64,000 bases of DNA from Hirundichthys speculiger. Lineage: Eukaryota; Chordata; Actinopteri; Beloniformes; Exocoetidae. Below are positions 10,492-21,504 of this stretch, piece after piece. Location: positions 832,001 to 896,000 of the forward strand of contig JAGFBZ010000328.1 in NCBI GenBank assembly GCA_018398805.1, read 5' to 3'. Position numbers and translations under genes: made by a program. Position 1 is the stretch's first letter. Each line of letters begins with the position of its first letter. Under the pieces are notes generated by a model. The model was not told the origin of the DNA. It did not search any database and saw nothing but the letters and a program-made list of their open reading frames with translations.

Positions 10492-13400
10492 TTGTTGTTG
10501 CTCTCACTTGTTGAAGTAAAGTGAAGTTGCTATGTGAAACAGTTTGGTGCCTCGTCATTCTCGGACATAATAAACGGCCCACGGCAAGTTTTTCTTCTGC
10601 GACTTATACATTTATAGGCTGCGTCACAATGCATACCGCCACCCAATGGGCCAGAATTGAATCTACACGCAAATAGTATAAAGATGAGCTTACTCCCATC
10701 ACAAAACATTTCATTTGTTTGATCTCTGTCCACTTTATGTTTTTTGTTGTTGTAGTTTTGTGATGCGTTGATCCGTCTCTTGGCGACGTGCACAGTGACA
10801 TCCTGCAGCCTCCCCTGGTTGTCTGGCAATCTCCCAGCGACAACAAGACTTCAGGAGGCCGGTATCGATCTCCTCGCCCAACTCTTGTCAAAAAGAGAGG
10901 GGTTGACATTTTACCAAATGTCAAACTACTGACATTTCTATTTCACAACTATTCCTTGTCCTATTGGCGATTTGAGCTGCCTCCAGAGTTCAAGATTCGG
11001 ATCCGTCTGTCAGCGAGAATACAGACGAAACCGAGATGCATTTATTGAAACTTGATGGAGAGGCGGAGCGTTGGCGGAGCTTTTCCGTTTCACTGTTGGC
11101 GCCTGTGGAGATCAATTTATTTGAAACGTGCCCTCATGGTCGAGTTGGGATTTTTCTGTAACTCAAAGTGTTTAAATGGGAAGCAACTAGACACCTCAGA
11201 CGAGAAGCCTCCCATTTAAACGGTGAGGATTGTCTGTCTCTTCAGGGCTTGAATTCAAGCTTATTTTTAGACACTAAAATCAATACTTGCTTACACAGGT
11301 TGGTGTCTCCTCTAACACTTGGCTGGAATGCATATTTCCCTTTTTTTTTTTTTTTTTAGCCATTAAAGATGACCGTTAAAGGCAGACTGGCATCTCTCCA
11401 AGCGTGTCCGCATTTAATTAAGGAACCCATATGAATTTGGTTATTCAATGAGATGTTAAAGACTGAGGGGAAGGCTGCTCAGCCCTATAAACTAAATCTA
11501 ATTTATCTGCTCCATGCCTGCGTCCCGTCGTCCAGCTTTTACGCTTCCCACAAGGTCAAGACGGTAAAACTCCCCCTTGATTCTCCGTTATTAACGTCTG
11601 AACTCGTCTGCATAGTTATGGAGAAGTAAATGTAGGTTTATGACATCATTTCCTGAATTATGAATGTGGGATTAGCGGTTGTAAAAGTTTCCATTTTCTG
11701 CCAGGAGTCAAGGGGAGCCCTGACCTCTGAGTCCAGCTGTATTTGCTTTTCTCCATCCCCCCCTCTGTATTTATGGCCCAACAAAAGAATCCACTCTTAA
11801 ATTCTAACTATGCTTCATAATTAATTCTACTTTATCGCCCTCATGAATGCATTAATGCGAGATATCCTCTGTGTTTTATGTGTTGTAAAACATAAAAGCA
11901 CACGGCGGGCTGCGGCGGCGTCTTCCCTCCGTCTGAAGCCCCGCCTTCAGAGTTGGGTTGACATGCACCCCTGAGGCCGAGGTCGTCGCCAAAACTGTCA
12001 CGCCGTCCCTGAAAAGGGGAAGTGGCGGGAAGAGTGTGAACCTTTTCTGTGGAGCCAGTTTCTCTGCAGGATTTGACCCAGTTGTCACTGTGAAGAAGAA
12101 ACAATGATGTAAATCAAACCAAAAAAAAAAAAAAAGGAGGCTCCCATCTGCACTGTCATTGTCCTCATGCTGATAAGGACTGGGTTCATTTAGTGACAGT
12201 GTGTTCAAGCAGGATGCCCTACTTTCAACCTGTGCAGCAGAAGTCTGCAACGGTGCCACTAGGGGGAGCTGGCATACTACAAAAGAGAGATAGCATACTT
12301 GGTGAGTGAAGGAAAGCAGAGGGGAAGTTATGTAAAGAATGGTTGAAAGGAAGAGATAGATTCAGGCCTTTTTCTCTTTTTTTTTTTTTCCTTCCCGGTC
12401 TGAATGTATTTATTGGACTCTTTCATTTCTCTGACTGATTGCAGAGTTATTCTGGCCATTGCTTCCCCTCCGAGGTGCAGCCGTATATCACAAATCCAGG
12501 GGACAAACACATATTTTACTGCATTATTCAATGAGTAGACAGAGCAGGGGACACAAGGGGAGATAGACAGAGAAAGACAGATTGCACTGACAAGAGAGAA
12601 GGAGACGATGAAAATTTACTGCAACCGCTGTGTGTGGAAAAACAGCACAGTGGCTGAAAATATACAGAATCCCAGGAAATCTCTGGTGGGTGGTGTGAAT
12701 AAACAAACTGTTGCATTGGTTTTATTGTCAGCAGCACAATTTAACCTCCAATAATGTCCACAGCTTTTATGCTGGCTATTTTGCTGGCCATCTGTCAGTG
12801 CACAAGATGGCCACGAGACCAGATCCAAATAGGGATTGATTTGGACGAAACATAGTCTAGGTCCATTTAAAAACTTAAACGGAGATGTACAAAGTGCGTA
12901 ATTGAAGTAATCAGTGCTCTTGCACGTGACCCAGATGTCTGAATGGGCTTTAGTCATTTACAGCCACGATGTCGGTTCTGTATTTCAGCAGTTGGGCTCT
13001 GAGTTAATGGCAAATGTCAGCATGTTCACATGCTCGTTGGTGGAATTTAATGTTCATCATCTCCGCTCTGTGTGTTGGCATCTTGTAATCTACTAATAAG
13101 CCAATAAACCCCTGATGGAAGTGAAGCCCTTCAGGTCCTTTGTTATAAAAATGAAACCTTGACAAATTGTCTCAGTGAGAGATGGAAAGTCAGGGTGTCA
13201 GTTAAAGACACAAAACCAATCATGCAAAATCCCCCCTCAAAAAACACATCTGCTAACATTATACCATCTTAAACCTATAGCCTTTAAAAGTCCATGTCAT
13301 GATCCTACCTTACAGCCAAAGAGAGCGCCATCTTCTCCTGTTTCCAGTTCTGTGGAGTTTCATTTTGACTGTTACACAGTTTTATTTGCAATCCATGCCT

Positions 13401-13881
13401 CACAGCAGGTGACTGGATAACCAGCACATTGCCTCTATTTCCCTTTAAGCTAATATTAACAGTAGGCCTCCAAGGGGAGCTAACTAAATGCTCATTTCCA
13501 TTAGAAAAAGGTTCAGGGTAGTTTTGTGTGGCCTCTTAAGTCATTGATGTGTGTCTCTGTTATCAGGAACAGCCCACAATGAGAATTCTGGTAATCTCTA
13601 TGGGCCAAAACATGCCCCTGGTAGCTGGTGGGGGTTATGTACTTCAGCGTGGCCCTGAAAAACTGCTGGCTGGGTGGATGTGTTGAATTGGTGCTGTTTG
13701 GATGAGACGGTGCTGTTCAGTCATCTTAATGTCCTCTACAAGGTTGAGTTGTCTCTTCTCATTCATCACTTCCCTTTGCAGTGTATGCAAACAGAAACAC
13801 AGCGACCATCAGAGGCAGTTTGTTTTCTTCTTTTTTGTTTTTCACCGTCTTGTTCTTCTTTTATAAATTGCCGTTCAGCAG
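10492..13881. other. cdh12 last intron, middle part
   Basis: No gene is recognised. Open frames here (127 aa or less) overlap on both strands and lack domains. T- or A-runs at 11341-11358, 12119-12135 and 12379-12390 may mark old retroposed tails. Confidence 0.6.
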
Positions 13882-13956
13882 ACACCAGGTTAGACTACTG
13901 TAACTGCCTACTCACTGTACCCTGAACCAGCTGTAAGACAGCTGCAGTACATCCAG
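13882..13956 (+). mobile_element. L2-type LINE fragment leading into the 59-bp array
   Basis: One frame reads TRLDYCNCLLTVP, the conserved block just downstream of the reverse-transcriptase core in fish L2/Rex1-type LINEs, followed by KTAAVH. The same block (TRLDYCNGLLTGL) precedes the second 59-bp array near 42.7 kb. Everything upstream and downstream of the array that would belong to the LINE is missing here. Confidence 0.75.
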
Positions 13957-15441
13957 ACTAGAACTCAGACTAGTCCTGACTAGAACCAGGAAATACGACC
14001 ACATTAGTCCAGTCCTGAGGTCTCTGCACCGGTCCCGACTAGATCCAGGAGATATGACCATATTAGTCCAGTCCTGAGGTCTCTGCACTGGTCCTGACTA
14101 GAACCAGGAGATACGACCATATTAGTCCAGTCCTGAGGTCTCTGCACTGGTCCTGACTAGATCCAGGAGATACGACCATATTAGTCCAGTCCTGAGGTCT
14201 CTGCATTGGTCCTGACTAGATCCAGGAGATACGACCATATTAGTCCAGTCCTGAGGTCTCTGCACTGGTCCTGACTAGAACCAGGAGATACGACCACATT
14301 AGTCCAGTCCTGAGGTCTCTGCACTGGTCCTGACTAGATCCAGGAGATATGACCATATTAGTCCAGTCCTGAGGTCTCTGCACTGGTCCTGACTAGATCC
14401 AGGAGATACGACCACATTAGTCCAGTCCTGAGGTCTCTGCACTGGTCCTGACTAGATCCAGGAGATATGACCATATTAGTCCAGTTCTGAGGTCTCTGCA
14501 CTGGTCCTGACTAGATCCAGGAGATACGACCATATTAGTCCAGTCCTGAGGTCTCTGCACTGGTCCTGACTAGATCCAGGAGATACGGCCACATTAGTCC
14601 AGTCCTGAGGTCTCTGCACTGGTCCTGACTAGATCCAGGAGATACGACCACATTAGTCCAGTCCTGAGGTCTCTGCACTGGTCCTGACTAGATCCAGGAG
14701 ATATGACCACATTAGTCCAGTCCTGAGGTCTCTGCACTGGTCCTGACTAGAACCAGGAAATACGACCATATTAGACCAGTCCTGAGGTCTCTGCACTGGT
14801 CCTGACTAGATCCAGGAGATATGACCATATTAGTCCAGTCCTGAGGTCTCTGCACTGGTCCTGACTAGATCCAGGAGATACGACCACATTAGTCCAATCC
14901 TGAGGTCTCTGCACTGGTCCTGACTAGAACCAGGGGATACGACCATATTAGTCCAGTCCTGAGGTCTCTGCACCGGTCCTGACTAGAACCAGGAGATACG
15001 ACCACATTAGTCCAGTTCTGAGGTCTCTGCACTGGTCCTGACTAGAACCAGGAGATACGACCATATTAGTCCAGTCCTGAGGTCTCTGCACTGGTCCTGA
15101 CTAGAACCAGGGGATACGACCATATTAGTCCAGTCCTGAGGTCTCTGCACCGGTCCTGACTAGAACCAGGAGATACGACCACATTAGTCCAGTTCTGAGG
15201 TCTCTGCACTGGTCCTGACTAGAACCAGGAGATACGACCATATTAGTCCAGTCCTGAGGTCTCTGCACCGGTCCTGACTAGAACCAGGAGATACGACCAC
15301 ATTAGTCCAGTTCTGAGGTCTCTGCACCGGTCCTGACTAGAACCAGGAGATACGACCACATTAGTCCAGTCCTGAGGTCTCTGCACTGGTCCTGACTAGA
15401 ACCAGGAGATACGACCACATTAGTCCAGTTCTGAGGTCTCT
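13957..15441 (+). repeat. 59-bp tandem array, 25 units, L2-derived
   Basis: The anchor CTGAGGTCTCTG recurs exactly every 59 bases from 14015 to 15431, giving 25 units. Consensus parts: TCCTGACTAGAACCAGGAGA, TACGACCATATTAGTCCAG, TCCTGAGGTCTCTGCACTGG. Units vary at a few positions (AGAACC/AGATCC, GAGATA/GAAATA/GGGATA, CATATT/CACATT, CCTG/TCTG). Read in the LINE frame, one unit gives LTRTRKYDRISPVLRSLHW, a conserved LINE stretch, so the array grew from coding sequence. As 59 is not a multiple of three, expansion breaks that frame. Confidence 0.95.
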
Positions 15442-15639
15442 GTTATGAAACATACCCGTACTGATCGTTGTCACCTTTTACCTTCTTTGGTTCATGTTCT
15501 CTCTCAGCAGTGGTTTCTGCCTGACGTTTTGTAAAGAACCGATCCATGGACGTTTGCTTTTGTCGGCTTTTAACAATCACAAATGTGCAAGGCAAACATC
15601 ATCATAATGAGCGATTAATTATGATGATGTTTGCCAACT

Positions 15640-15935
15640 AGTGAACACTTTTTCTGGGATGATTCTTTTCAACGAATTCCGAAACTTCATGGAATTTTCC
15701 TAAAATGTCAAAGGGATGCCAGGAAGATGCTAACCGATAGCCAATGGCAGAGCAGCTACAAGTATGTTTGCGTTCGGTAAACTCTGGGAGCTGCAAGTAG
15801 CAGCACGTACTGTATTTTTTTGCCTTTTGTATTCCTGAAATTTCTTTCGTAGCAAGAGGCATTATTTTCCCGTTGAGATGTGTTGTAGCCTGAAAATTCT
15901 GTATGTAGAGACGTTCATAAGTAGAGGTACCACTG
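15640..15935 (-). mobile_element. Mariner/pogo-like MITE, partial
   Basis: The right end GTAGAGGTACCACTG, followed by TA, is the terminal repeat seen at 34996 (CAGTGGTACCTCTACTTA). The inverted body matches that copy through the CTCCCAGAGTTTAC, GCTCTGCCATTGGCTAT and CATCTTCCTGGCATCCC blocks. The other terminal repeat is not present, so the copy is truncated. No coding frame. Confidence 0.75.
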
Positions 15936-16250
15936 TATGTCTACATGAGGAATGACGGTTAGCCATGTGGTTCTTTGCACTGGTTTTTCTAAAGCTCTTA
16001 GCGTTTGTTTTTATTATAAAACCTTTACTTTATGTCCAGTTTATATTTCATGCTCCATGTCAACAAGCTGGGTTGTACGACTGGGAGAGTATTTGTACTG
16101 CGCCAGCAGAAGCGGCAGCTTCATCCCGTTGGCTAATTGAACATCTGCGTTGATGTTCAGTATGGACAGATGTACGGCACATTTGAGAAAAGGGTGATAC
16201 TCAAAGCTATAATTGGATATCAATACAAATCTGATGATAAATATTATTAT

Positions 16251-16568
16251 TACCTCTACCAAGGAGGTTATGGTTTTTGCCGGCGTTTATCTGTCTGTTT
16301 GTGTACAAGATAACTCAAAAAGTAATGGATGGATTTTGATGAAATTTTCAGGAGAAATGTGAAAAGGAAGAACTGATTGGGGCCCAAAATTTTCTTTCTC
16401 AATATCTCCGTTAATTATTGCCCAAAACTCTAGAAATTTGACTCAGGGATTGACAATGGGAACCTCAATCAAATTTCAAAGGCTGATCCGGATCCAGAAG
16501 GCGGATTTTATCGCAATCTGTAAATCGCTATATGGGAGAATTGTTGCGCTCCCCGAGTGCTTTTCTAG
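16251..16568 (+). mobile_element. Helitron2/HINE-like element, copy 3
   Basis: Begins TACCTCTACCAAGGAGGTTA after a T-rich flank and ends GAGTGCTTTTCTAG followed by TT. It is shortened internally: the CTTGGTGGAGGT block and half of the 3' hairpin are deleted (TTGCGCTCCCCGAGTGC). No coding capacity. Confidence 0.7.
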
Positions 16569-17253
16569 TTTATGTTCTGGAATAATCCTCGATAGGACCA
16601 CCAGCATGCTGATCAAGAGTGACTTTAGCTAATAACGCCATCATGACCGGAGGTAATTTCATATTTTTATTTAAGTAGTTGATGCTTTTGAATGTGCATT
16701 TTGTGGAACTCCAGTTGTTTTGGAAGCCAGCACTTAGTGTCTCTCATTTGATGGCACTTTCAAAGCGATTTCACTGCAGAGAGAGAACGATTACAATACG
16801 GTTGACAGTGTAAACATTTTTAAAAAGTGCTGTTGTCGGGGTAAGCACCAAGATTCATTAGAGTCAGGCGCTGAATACATTCTCCTTGTGAGAGCAAAGG
16901 ATGTCACAACATAATTTTTTTTTTTTTCCTACATGCCAACACTGAAAACAGAGTTAGTGAAGGTCGGCGCCCTTGTACGAGCTCTCCAGTAGGTCAGGCT
17001 TCAGTGTAAAAGGGAAAAGTGTCCAATATGCTTCTAGAGCAGGGCTAAAGCGGCGGACATGCCAAAAGCATGTCTCACCAGCTGTCAAACAAACCACAGC
17101 TTTAATCTAAAGACCTTCGTATGTTGAGAGCTTCGAATCATCAAAACCGTTCTTCAAAAAGGGCTCTGCTTTGATCCAAAGTAAAGCTCCAAGGCACAGC
17201 GAAGTGGAATGTGTCGTGGTCTAACATGCAATTTTCCTGATTTGTTTCCCCAG
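16569..17253. other. cdh12 last intron, 3' end
   Basis: Nothing recognised apart from a T-run at 16915-16927 and the splice acceptor (TTTGTTTCCCCAG) that ends at 17253. Confidence 0.6.
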
Positions 17254-17762
17254 TCATCGTGGTCCTCTACGTGGGCCTGAGACGACAGAAGAAAAAGGAG
17301 ACCCTCATGTCGTCCAAAGAGGACATCCGAGATAACGTGATCCACTATGACGACGAAGGAGGAGGCGAGGAGGACACGCACGCGTTTGACATGGGGACGC
17401 TCCGCAACCCCAAGGTGGTCAAGGAGAACCTGTACCGCAGGGACGTCAAACCGGAGCTGAACCGAGGCCCCAGGCCGCCCGCCTCTCAGGGCAGCGAAGA
17501 CATCCGGGACTTCATCGACCAGCGGCTGCAAGAGCACGACGCCGACAACTCGGCGCCGCCCTACGACTCCCTGGCCACGTACGCCTACGAGGGGGACGGC
17601 TCCGTGGCCGAGTCCCTCAGCTCCATCGAGACCCTCACGGTAGACTTGGAGGACTACGATTACCTCAGTGACTGGGGGCCCCGCTTTAAGACGCTGGCAG
17701 GGATATTCGGGGAACAGTCGGAAACCCAGTCGGACTCAACAAACACAGAGAACACGCATTGA
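17254..17762 (+). CDS. cdh12: Cadherin-12-like, last exon (TM end, cytoplasmic tail)
   Basis: Terminal coding exon, starting after TTTCCCCAG in phase 1 and ending at TGA (17760-17762); it adds 168 residues. It completes the helix ([15 protein letters not shown]). The juxtamembrane region follows, with [20 protein letters not shown] and [16 protein letters not shown], the p120-catenin-binding region. The catenin-binding domain comes next: [25 protein letters not shown] and [16 protein letters not shown], the beta-catenin core. These link the receptor to actin through beta- and alpha-catenin. The [20 protein letters not shown] and [11 protein letters not shown] blocks point to cadherin-12. The frame is fully open and GC-rich compared with its AT-rich surroundings, so it looks under constraint. 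The tail after IFGE is less conserved. Confidence 0.96.
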
Positions 17763-17973
17763 TGTTGTTCACAGACTCCAAACACACGAAGAAGAAAAAA
17801 AACCGAAACAAAAAGAGCGTTCCTTTGGCTGGCGTCACACAACTTTTTAATCATCACTGTCGTCCAATGTAATGTGTTTTCTTTCTTTTTTCTTTTTTTT
17901 TTTCCTGCTCACCGTTTTCTACTTTAGGATGTACTTTATCACACTCAGTCCCAAAATTGTAAAAAAAAAATTT

Positions 17974-17979
17974 AATAAA
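17974..17979 (+). terminator. Proximal poly(A) signal AATAAA
   Basis: AATAAA about 210 bases past the cdh12 stop, in an A-rich setting. It could yield a short 3' UTR lacking the AU-rich element. Confidence 0.45.
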
Positions 17980-18570
17980 AAAATGAAAAGAGGGAACATA
18001 TGGTAACACCTTTTTAGATGAGCAGACATTCAATTTTCTCGTCTTATATTTTGTTTCCTCTTGGGAAATACGCACGGAAATGTTGACATTTCCTTGGAAC
18101 ATCCTTTAAAGTGCCTCGATATAATTGTTTTTTTGCTTCTTTTTTTTTTCCACTTGCTACTTCATGGCACATGTCCAGCGGTGTTTCTAAGATCCCCATC
18201 GATCAAGCCGATCCAGTCAACGTGCTCCCGCTGGCGACGGCATCAACTCCAGCTCTGTGGGGAGAAGACGTGGCCCGAGTCTGGCCAAAGATGTTTTGAA
18301 TGTTATTTATTGTTCTATTTATTTATGGATTGATTACATTTGATTGAATTATTTGTGTATTTATCTATTTATCTTGGTCATCAGCTGTAATTTTTATTTT
18401 TGGAGACACTCGAATTTTTGTAATTACCGACGGCCCACATGAAAATGTATGTTTCTGTTAGGTGGGTCCTGTGGATAGACTTGTACTAGAGTTATAAAAA
18501 AAAAACAAAAAAGAAGAAAAGTTAGGGCTAAATACTACAGTTTGGTCATGTAATAAGCACTGTTTTCTTA

Positions 18571-18576
18571 AATAAA
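18571..18576 (+). terminator. Distal poly(A) signal AATAAA
   Basis: AATAAA about 810 bases past the stop. Sequence up to here looks unique, and a hAT element begins 64 bases later, so this is the likelier main 3' end. Confidence 0.6.
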
Positions 18577-18639
18577 CCATACTTGGACAGAAACCCGCTT
18601 TATATATAGTGATTGCTTCTGAAAAACAACGCCGTATAT

Positions 18640-19029
18640 TAGGGGTGAGTATTGGCAAAGACCTCGCAATACGATATGTATCATGATACTTGGGTCACGA
18701 TACGATATTATCACGATATCACAATATGTTGCGATATTCTACCCAGTTAATATCAAAATTAAAAGTAGAGATGAAAAATCGAGTTGCTGCATATGTTCAT
18801 CAGATGATATTGATCATTCAGAGGACAAATTGAGTCAAAACTATTTGCTTCAAAACAACCTATTTATTGTTTATTATTAGTGTTTTTGCACATTTAAGTA
18901 ACCATTAAAACATACTGACAGCATTGTAACCACTGTAAAAAATCGATATTAGGAGCTGAAAAAATAATATTATATTGGGCAGCCGAAAATCGCGATATAT
19001 TGCCAAATCGATTTTTTTTCAGACCTCTA
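18640..19029 (+). mobile_element. hAT-A element, uninterrupted copy
   Basis: TAGGGGTGAGTATTGG start and CAGACCTCTA end, flanked by CCGTATAT (18632-18639) and CCGTTTAT (19030-19037), 7 of 8 matching. The body is AT-rich with repeated CGATAT motifs and no coding capacity. It preserves the site at which the mariner-like element entered the copy at 7423. Confidence 0.85.
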
Positions 19030-19356
19030 CCGTTTATGGTGAAGTCATCAACGAGCGGCTCCTGAGCGGTCTTTTTGTGGTGGGATACATATTTTGGGAG
19101 CGCCACACTGATGTCCCTGCAGAGTTAAAGGTACTTAGATGATGAAGCCTGCCGTCTTTGGTTTTGTGAGAAGTTGAAAGGTTTCCAGGTCCATATATCC
19201 AGGACACCCAGATGAATCCTTGAAACTGCGGCGATCTTCTGCGTGGAGATGGAGCGGAGTGATGATGGTGTTCCCAGAGAGCAGAATCCTTTCCCCCTCT
19301 AAGCGTCTTGTGCTGCCCATTTAACTTTCTCACTTGGACCTGTGATTTATTTAACG

Positions 19357-19659
19357 TAGTGGTTTTCAAACTTTTACTGCGTCCCACCTGAGAAACTGTT
19401 CAGCTGTCTGAGTACCACCATGATGACCAACTTTAAAATATAGCCATATTTTCCTTCTCAATTAGCTTCAAACACACAGAGATGTTTATTCCATTTGAAA
19501 TGTTGCATTTATAATGCATTGTTTGCAATGTTTCCAATTTTAAAAAAGGAAAGGGAAAATATGGAAAAAATGTGGAAAGTCATGACGTTCCCCCGCGTAC
19601 CACCAGAGAGCGCTTGCGTACCACTGGTGGGACGCGTACCACAGTTTACGCACCACTGG
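19357..19659 (+). mobile_element. hAT-E (Charlie-like) MITE
   Basis: Begins TAGTGGTTTTCAAACTTTT and ends TTTACGCACCACTGG, the CAGTGGT-type termini of Charlie-like hAT elements. The 8 bp on either side match in 6 positions (ATTTAACG, ATTTAGCT). A partial sister copy lies at 55557. Non-coding. Confidence 0.7.
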
Positions 19660-20237
19660 ATTTAGCTGATGTTTTTTTTGCAATTTTCGTGAACATTTTA
19701 TGATTACATTCTTATTATGCGTGTTTTCTGACAGCTGTTGCTCTTGACCAGGGCACTCTTGAAAAAGAGCTTGCGCTTCTCAAGAGGATGTTCTCTCCTT
19801 TCCCTCACGGCTTGCAGATCGTCGTGTTAATGCTGACCATTTCGTTTTGGATGACTAACGCCTGTCTAACGCCGTTCATCCAAGAGTGAGGACTAGAGAT
19901 GGAACGGTTACCGGTATAACAGTAAAGCGCGGTAAAATTTTACGCAATACAGATTACCGTTTATGTTTGACTTCATCTCATTATCGCGGTCGATTACCGG
20001 GATATGTAATATCAGCCTCATTTAAGTAGGCGGAAAGTGGTGACATTTACCAACCCACTAAAAGGACGAAATCCAAGGTCTGGGCATATCTTTTTATATA
20101 TTTATATTTATATTTTTTTTCTAAGAATGCAGAGGGACAACTGGTGGAGGACAACTATCCTGTCTGCAGAGCACTTGTTTACATTTTATTGTAATTTGTA
20201 GAAGCAACCTTGAAGGAGCTAAGCCTAATGCTTCAAG
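19660..20237. other. Intergenic, minor repeat traces
   Basis: No gene. 19737-19810 has GACCAGGGCACTCTTGAAAA, which resembles a fish LINE tail. 19895-20000 (GAGATGGAACGGTTACCGGT) resembles a hAT end. Both are too short to call firmly. Confidence 0.4.
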
Positions 20238-20501
20238 CTACTGAGATGTTTGACTAAGAGGAACCTGGTCGACGCGCTTCGCTAACTCGCATTTCGTAAA
20301 AGTTACCCGTGCGTGTAGATTGAAAAAGCGCAGGAACGATGTTCTTCTGATGGTCAACTCGATGACTGTGAGGTTCCCAGTGGATGCAAAACAATCCCGC
20401 ATCATAATCCCTCCACCACTGTGCTTCACAAGTGCCTCTCTGAGACCATTGCTTATGTCTTTCTCTCTTGGCATTGTGTTAACAGGCAATAATTCATGCA
20501 A
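20238..20501 (-). pseudogene. Tc1-like transposase fragment
   Basis: The minus-strand frame reads VKHSGGGIMMRDCFASTGN then LTVIELT, a decayed form of the Tc1-family block KHGGGSVMVWGCFAASGPG that lies between the second and third catalytic acids. No further Tc1 blocks are readable in the frame, and no inverted ends were found nearby. Confidence 0.6.
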
Positions 20502-21504
20502 AAGTTATTCATTCATTAAAATTACAACTTGCATCCTTTTTGTGAAGTGCTACTAAAACATTTCTGCTGCTGAGTCGTATCAATGGGTCATTAAAGAAAA
20601 CGATCTCATCCTTACAAACAGGTAAATGCGACCTCAGACGAGCAACACCACATGGCGTTATTAATTTAACAAAGACTGTGCCAAAATGTGGAATCAGTGT
20701 TTGGAAACCAAATATAGCCTTACCGCTTCCAAAGGAATTAAGAGGGAAAGTAGCCGCCAGCTGCTGCTAATTAAATACACTTGATTAATTGACCGATCAA
20801 CAAGCGAGGCCACCTCCATAAAAGAAGTTTTTGTAGTGTGCTGGTCTGAAACAATCTAGTATGTGTTAACACGATGGCAAGGATAAAAATAAAACGAGCA
20901 ATAATCTTTGAGAACAAATTGTATCAACCAAGTGTGTGAGCACAAACACCTCATACCAGCAATGAAGCAATGTTGGAAGAGAGACCGTGGGGTTTGTTTT
21001 AGGACCTTTGACTTTTCTATATACGGAGGTATTCTGGGGTCGGACATGAGGCAATTAGAAACTGAGTCATGCAACACGTCAGTGACTCCAAGGGAAGCTA
21101 CGACAGAATGGGTCAACAAGAAAAGAGTCGAGATGTTTTAACAAACACGATCCAGTAAGAAGCCCAGGCATCAACGTTGGCTGGAACTGGACCATCAAAC
21201 TCGGTACGATTGTGGCAATAAACCAGGACTGAAGCAACGTTTTTAATGTTTTTTACACACCGTATACATCTGAATTTTTTGGTAATTAAATAATGAAACA
21301 GTGTTTCATGCCATGGCGTGTGGTTCATCTGAAGTTACAACAGAATGTAATGTTTTTTTACATGTCTGTAACCTGTTAGGTCATGAGCTGCCATCTTGTA
21401 GCCTTGGGTTTGGCGTTTTGGACACAGAAGTGACCATATCTGGACAAGAAGATGGAGCTGAGGAGCAGTGACTGAAAAATGACTGTCTCTGAAGGCTAAC
21501 GTGC
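20502..21504. other. Intergenic, nothing recognised
   Basis: Several overlapping frames of 60-87 aa on both strands at 20856-21328 have no domain. I see no RNA gene or convincing element boundary. Confidence 0.5.

Larger units (their letters stand above)
17763..18595 (+). other. cdh12: cdh12 3' UTR
   Basis: Follows the stop codon and runs to about 20 bases beyond the second AATAAA. 18303-18385 holds several ATTTA motifs (TTATTTATTG, CTATTTATTTATGG, TTATCTATTTATC), an AU-rich element that in vertebrate mRNAs commonly governs stability. T- and A-runs at 17881-17902, 17961-17970 and 18140-18149 are simple tracts. The end point is inferred from the signal, not observed. Confidence 0.75.

Noticed and set aside
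13957..15441. Possible CRISPR array
   Set aside because: The 59-bp units are contiguous without unique spacers, derive from a LINE frame, and the DNA is vertebrate.
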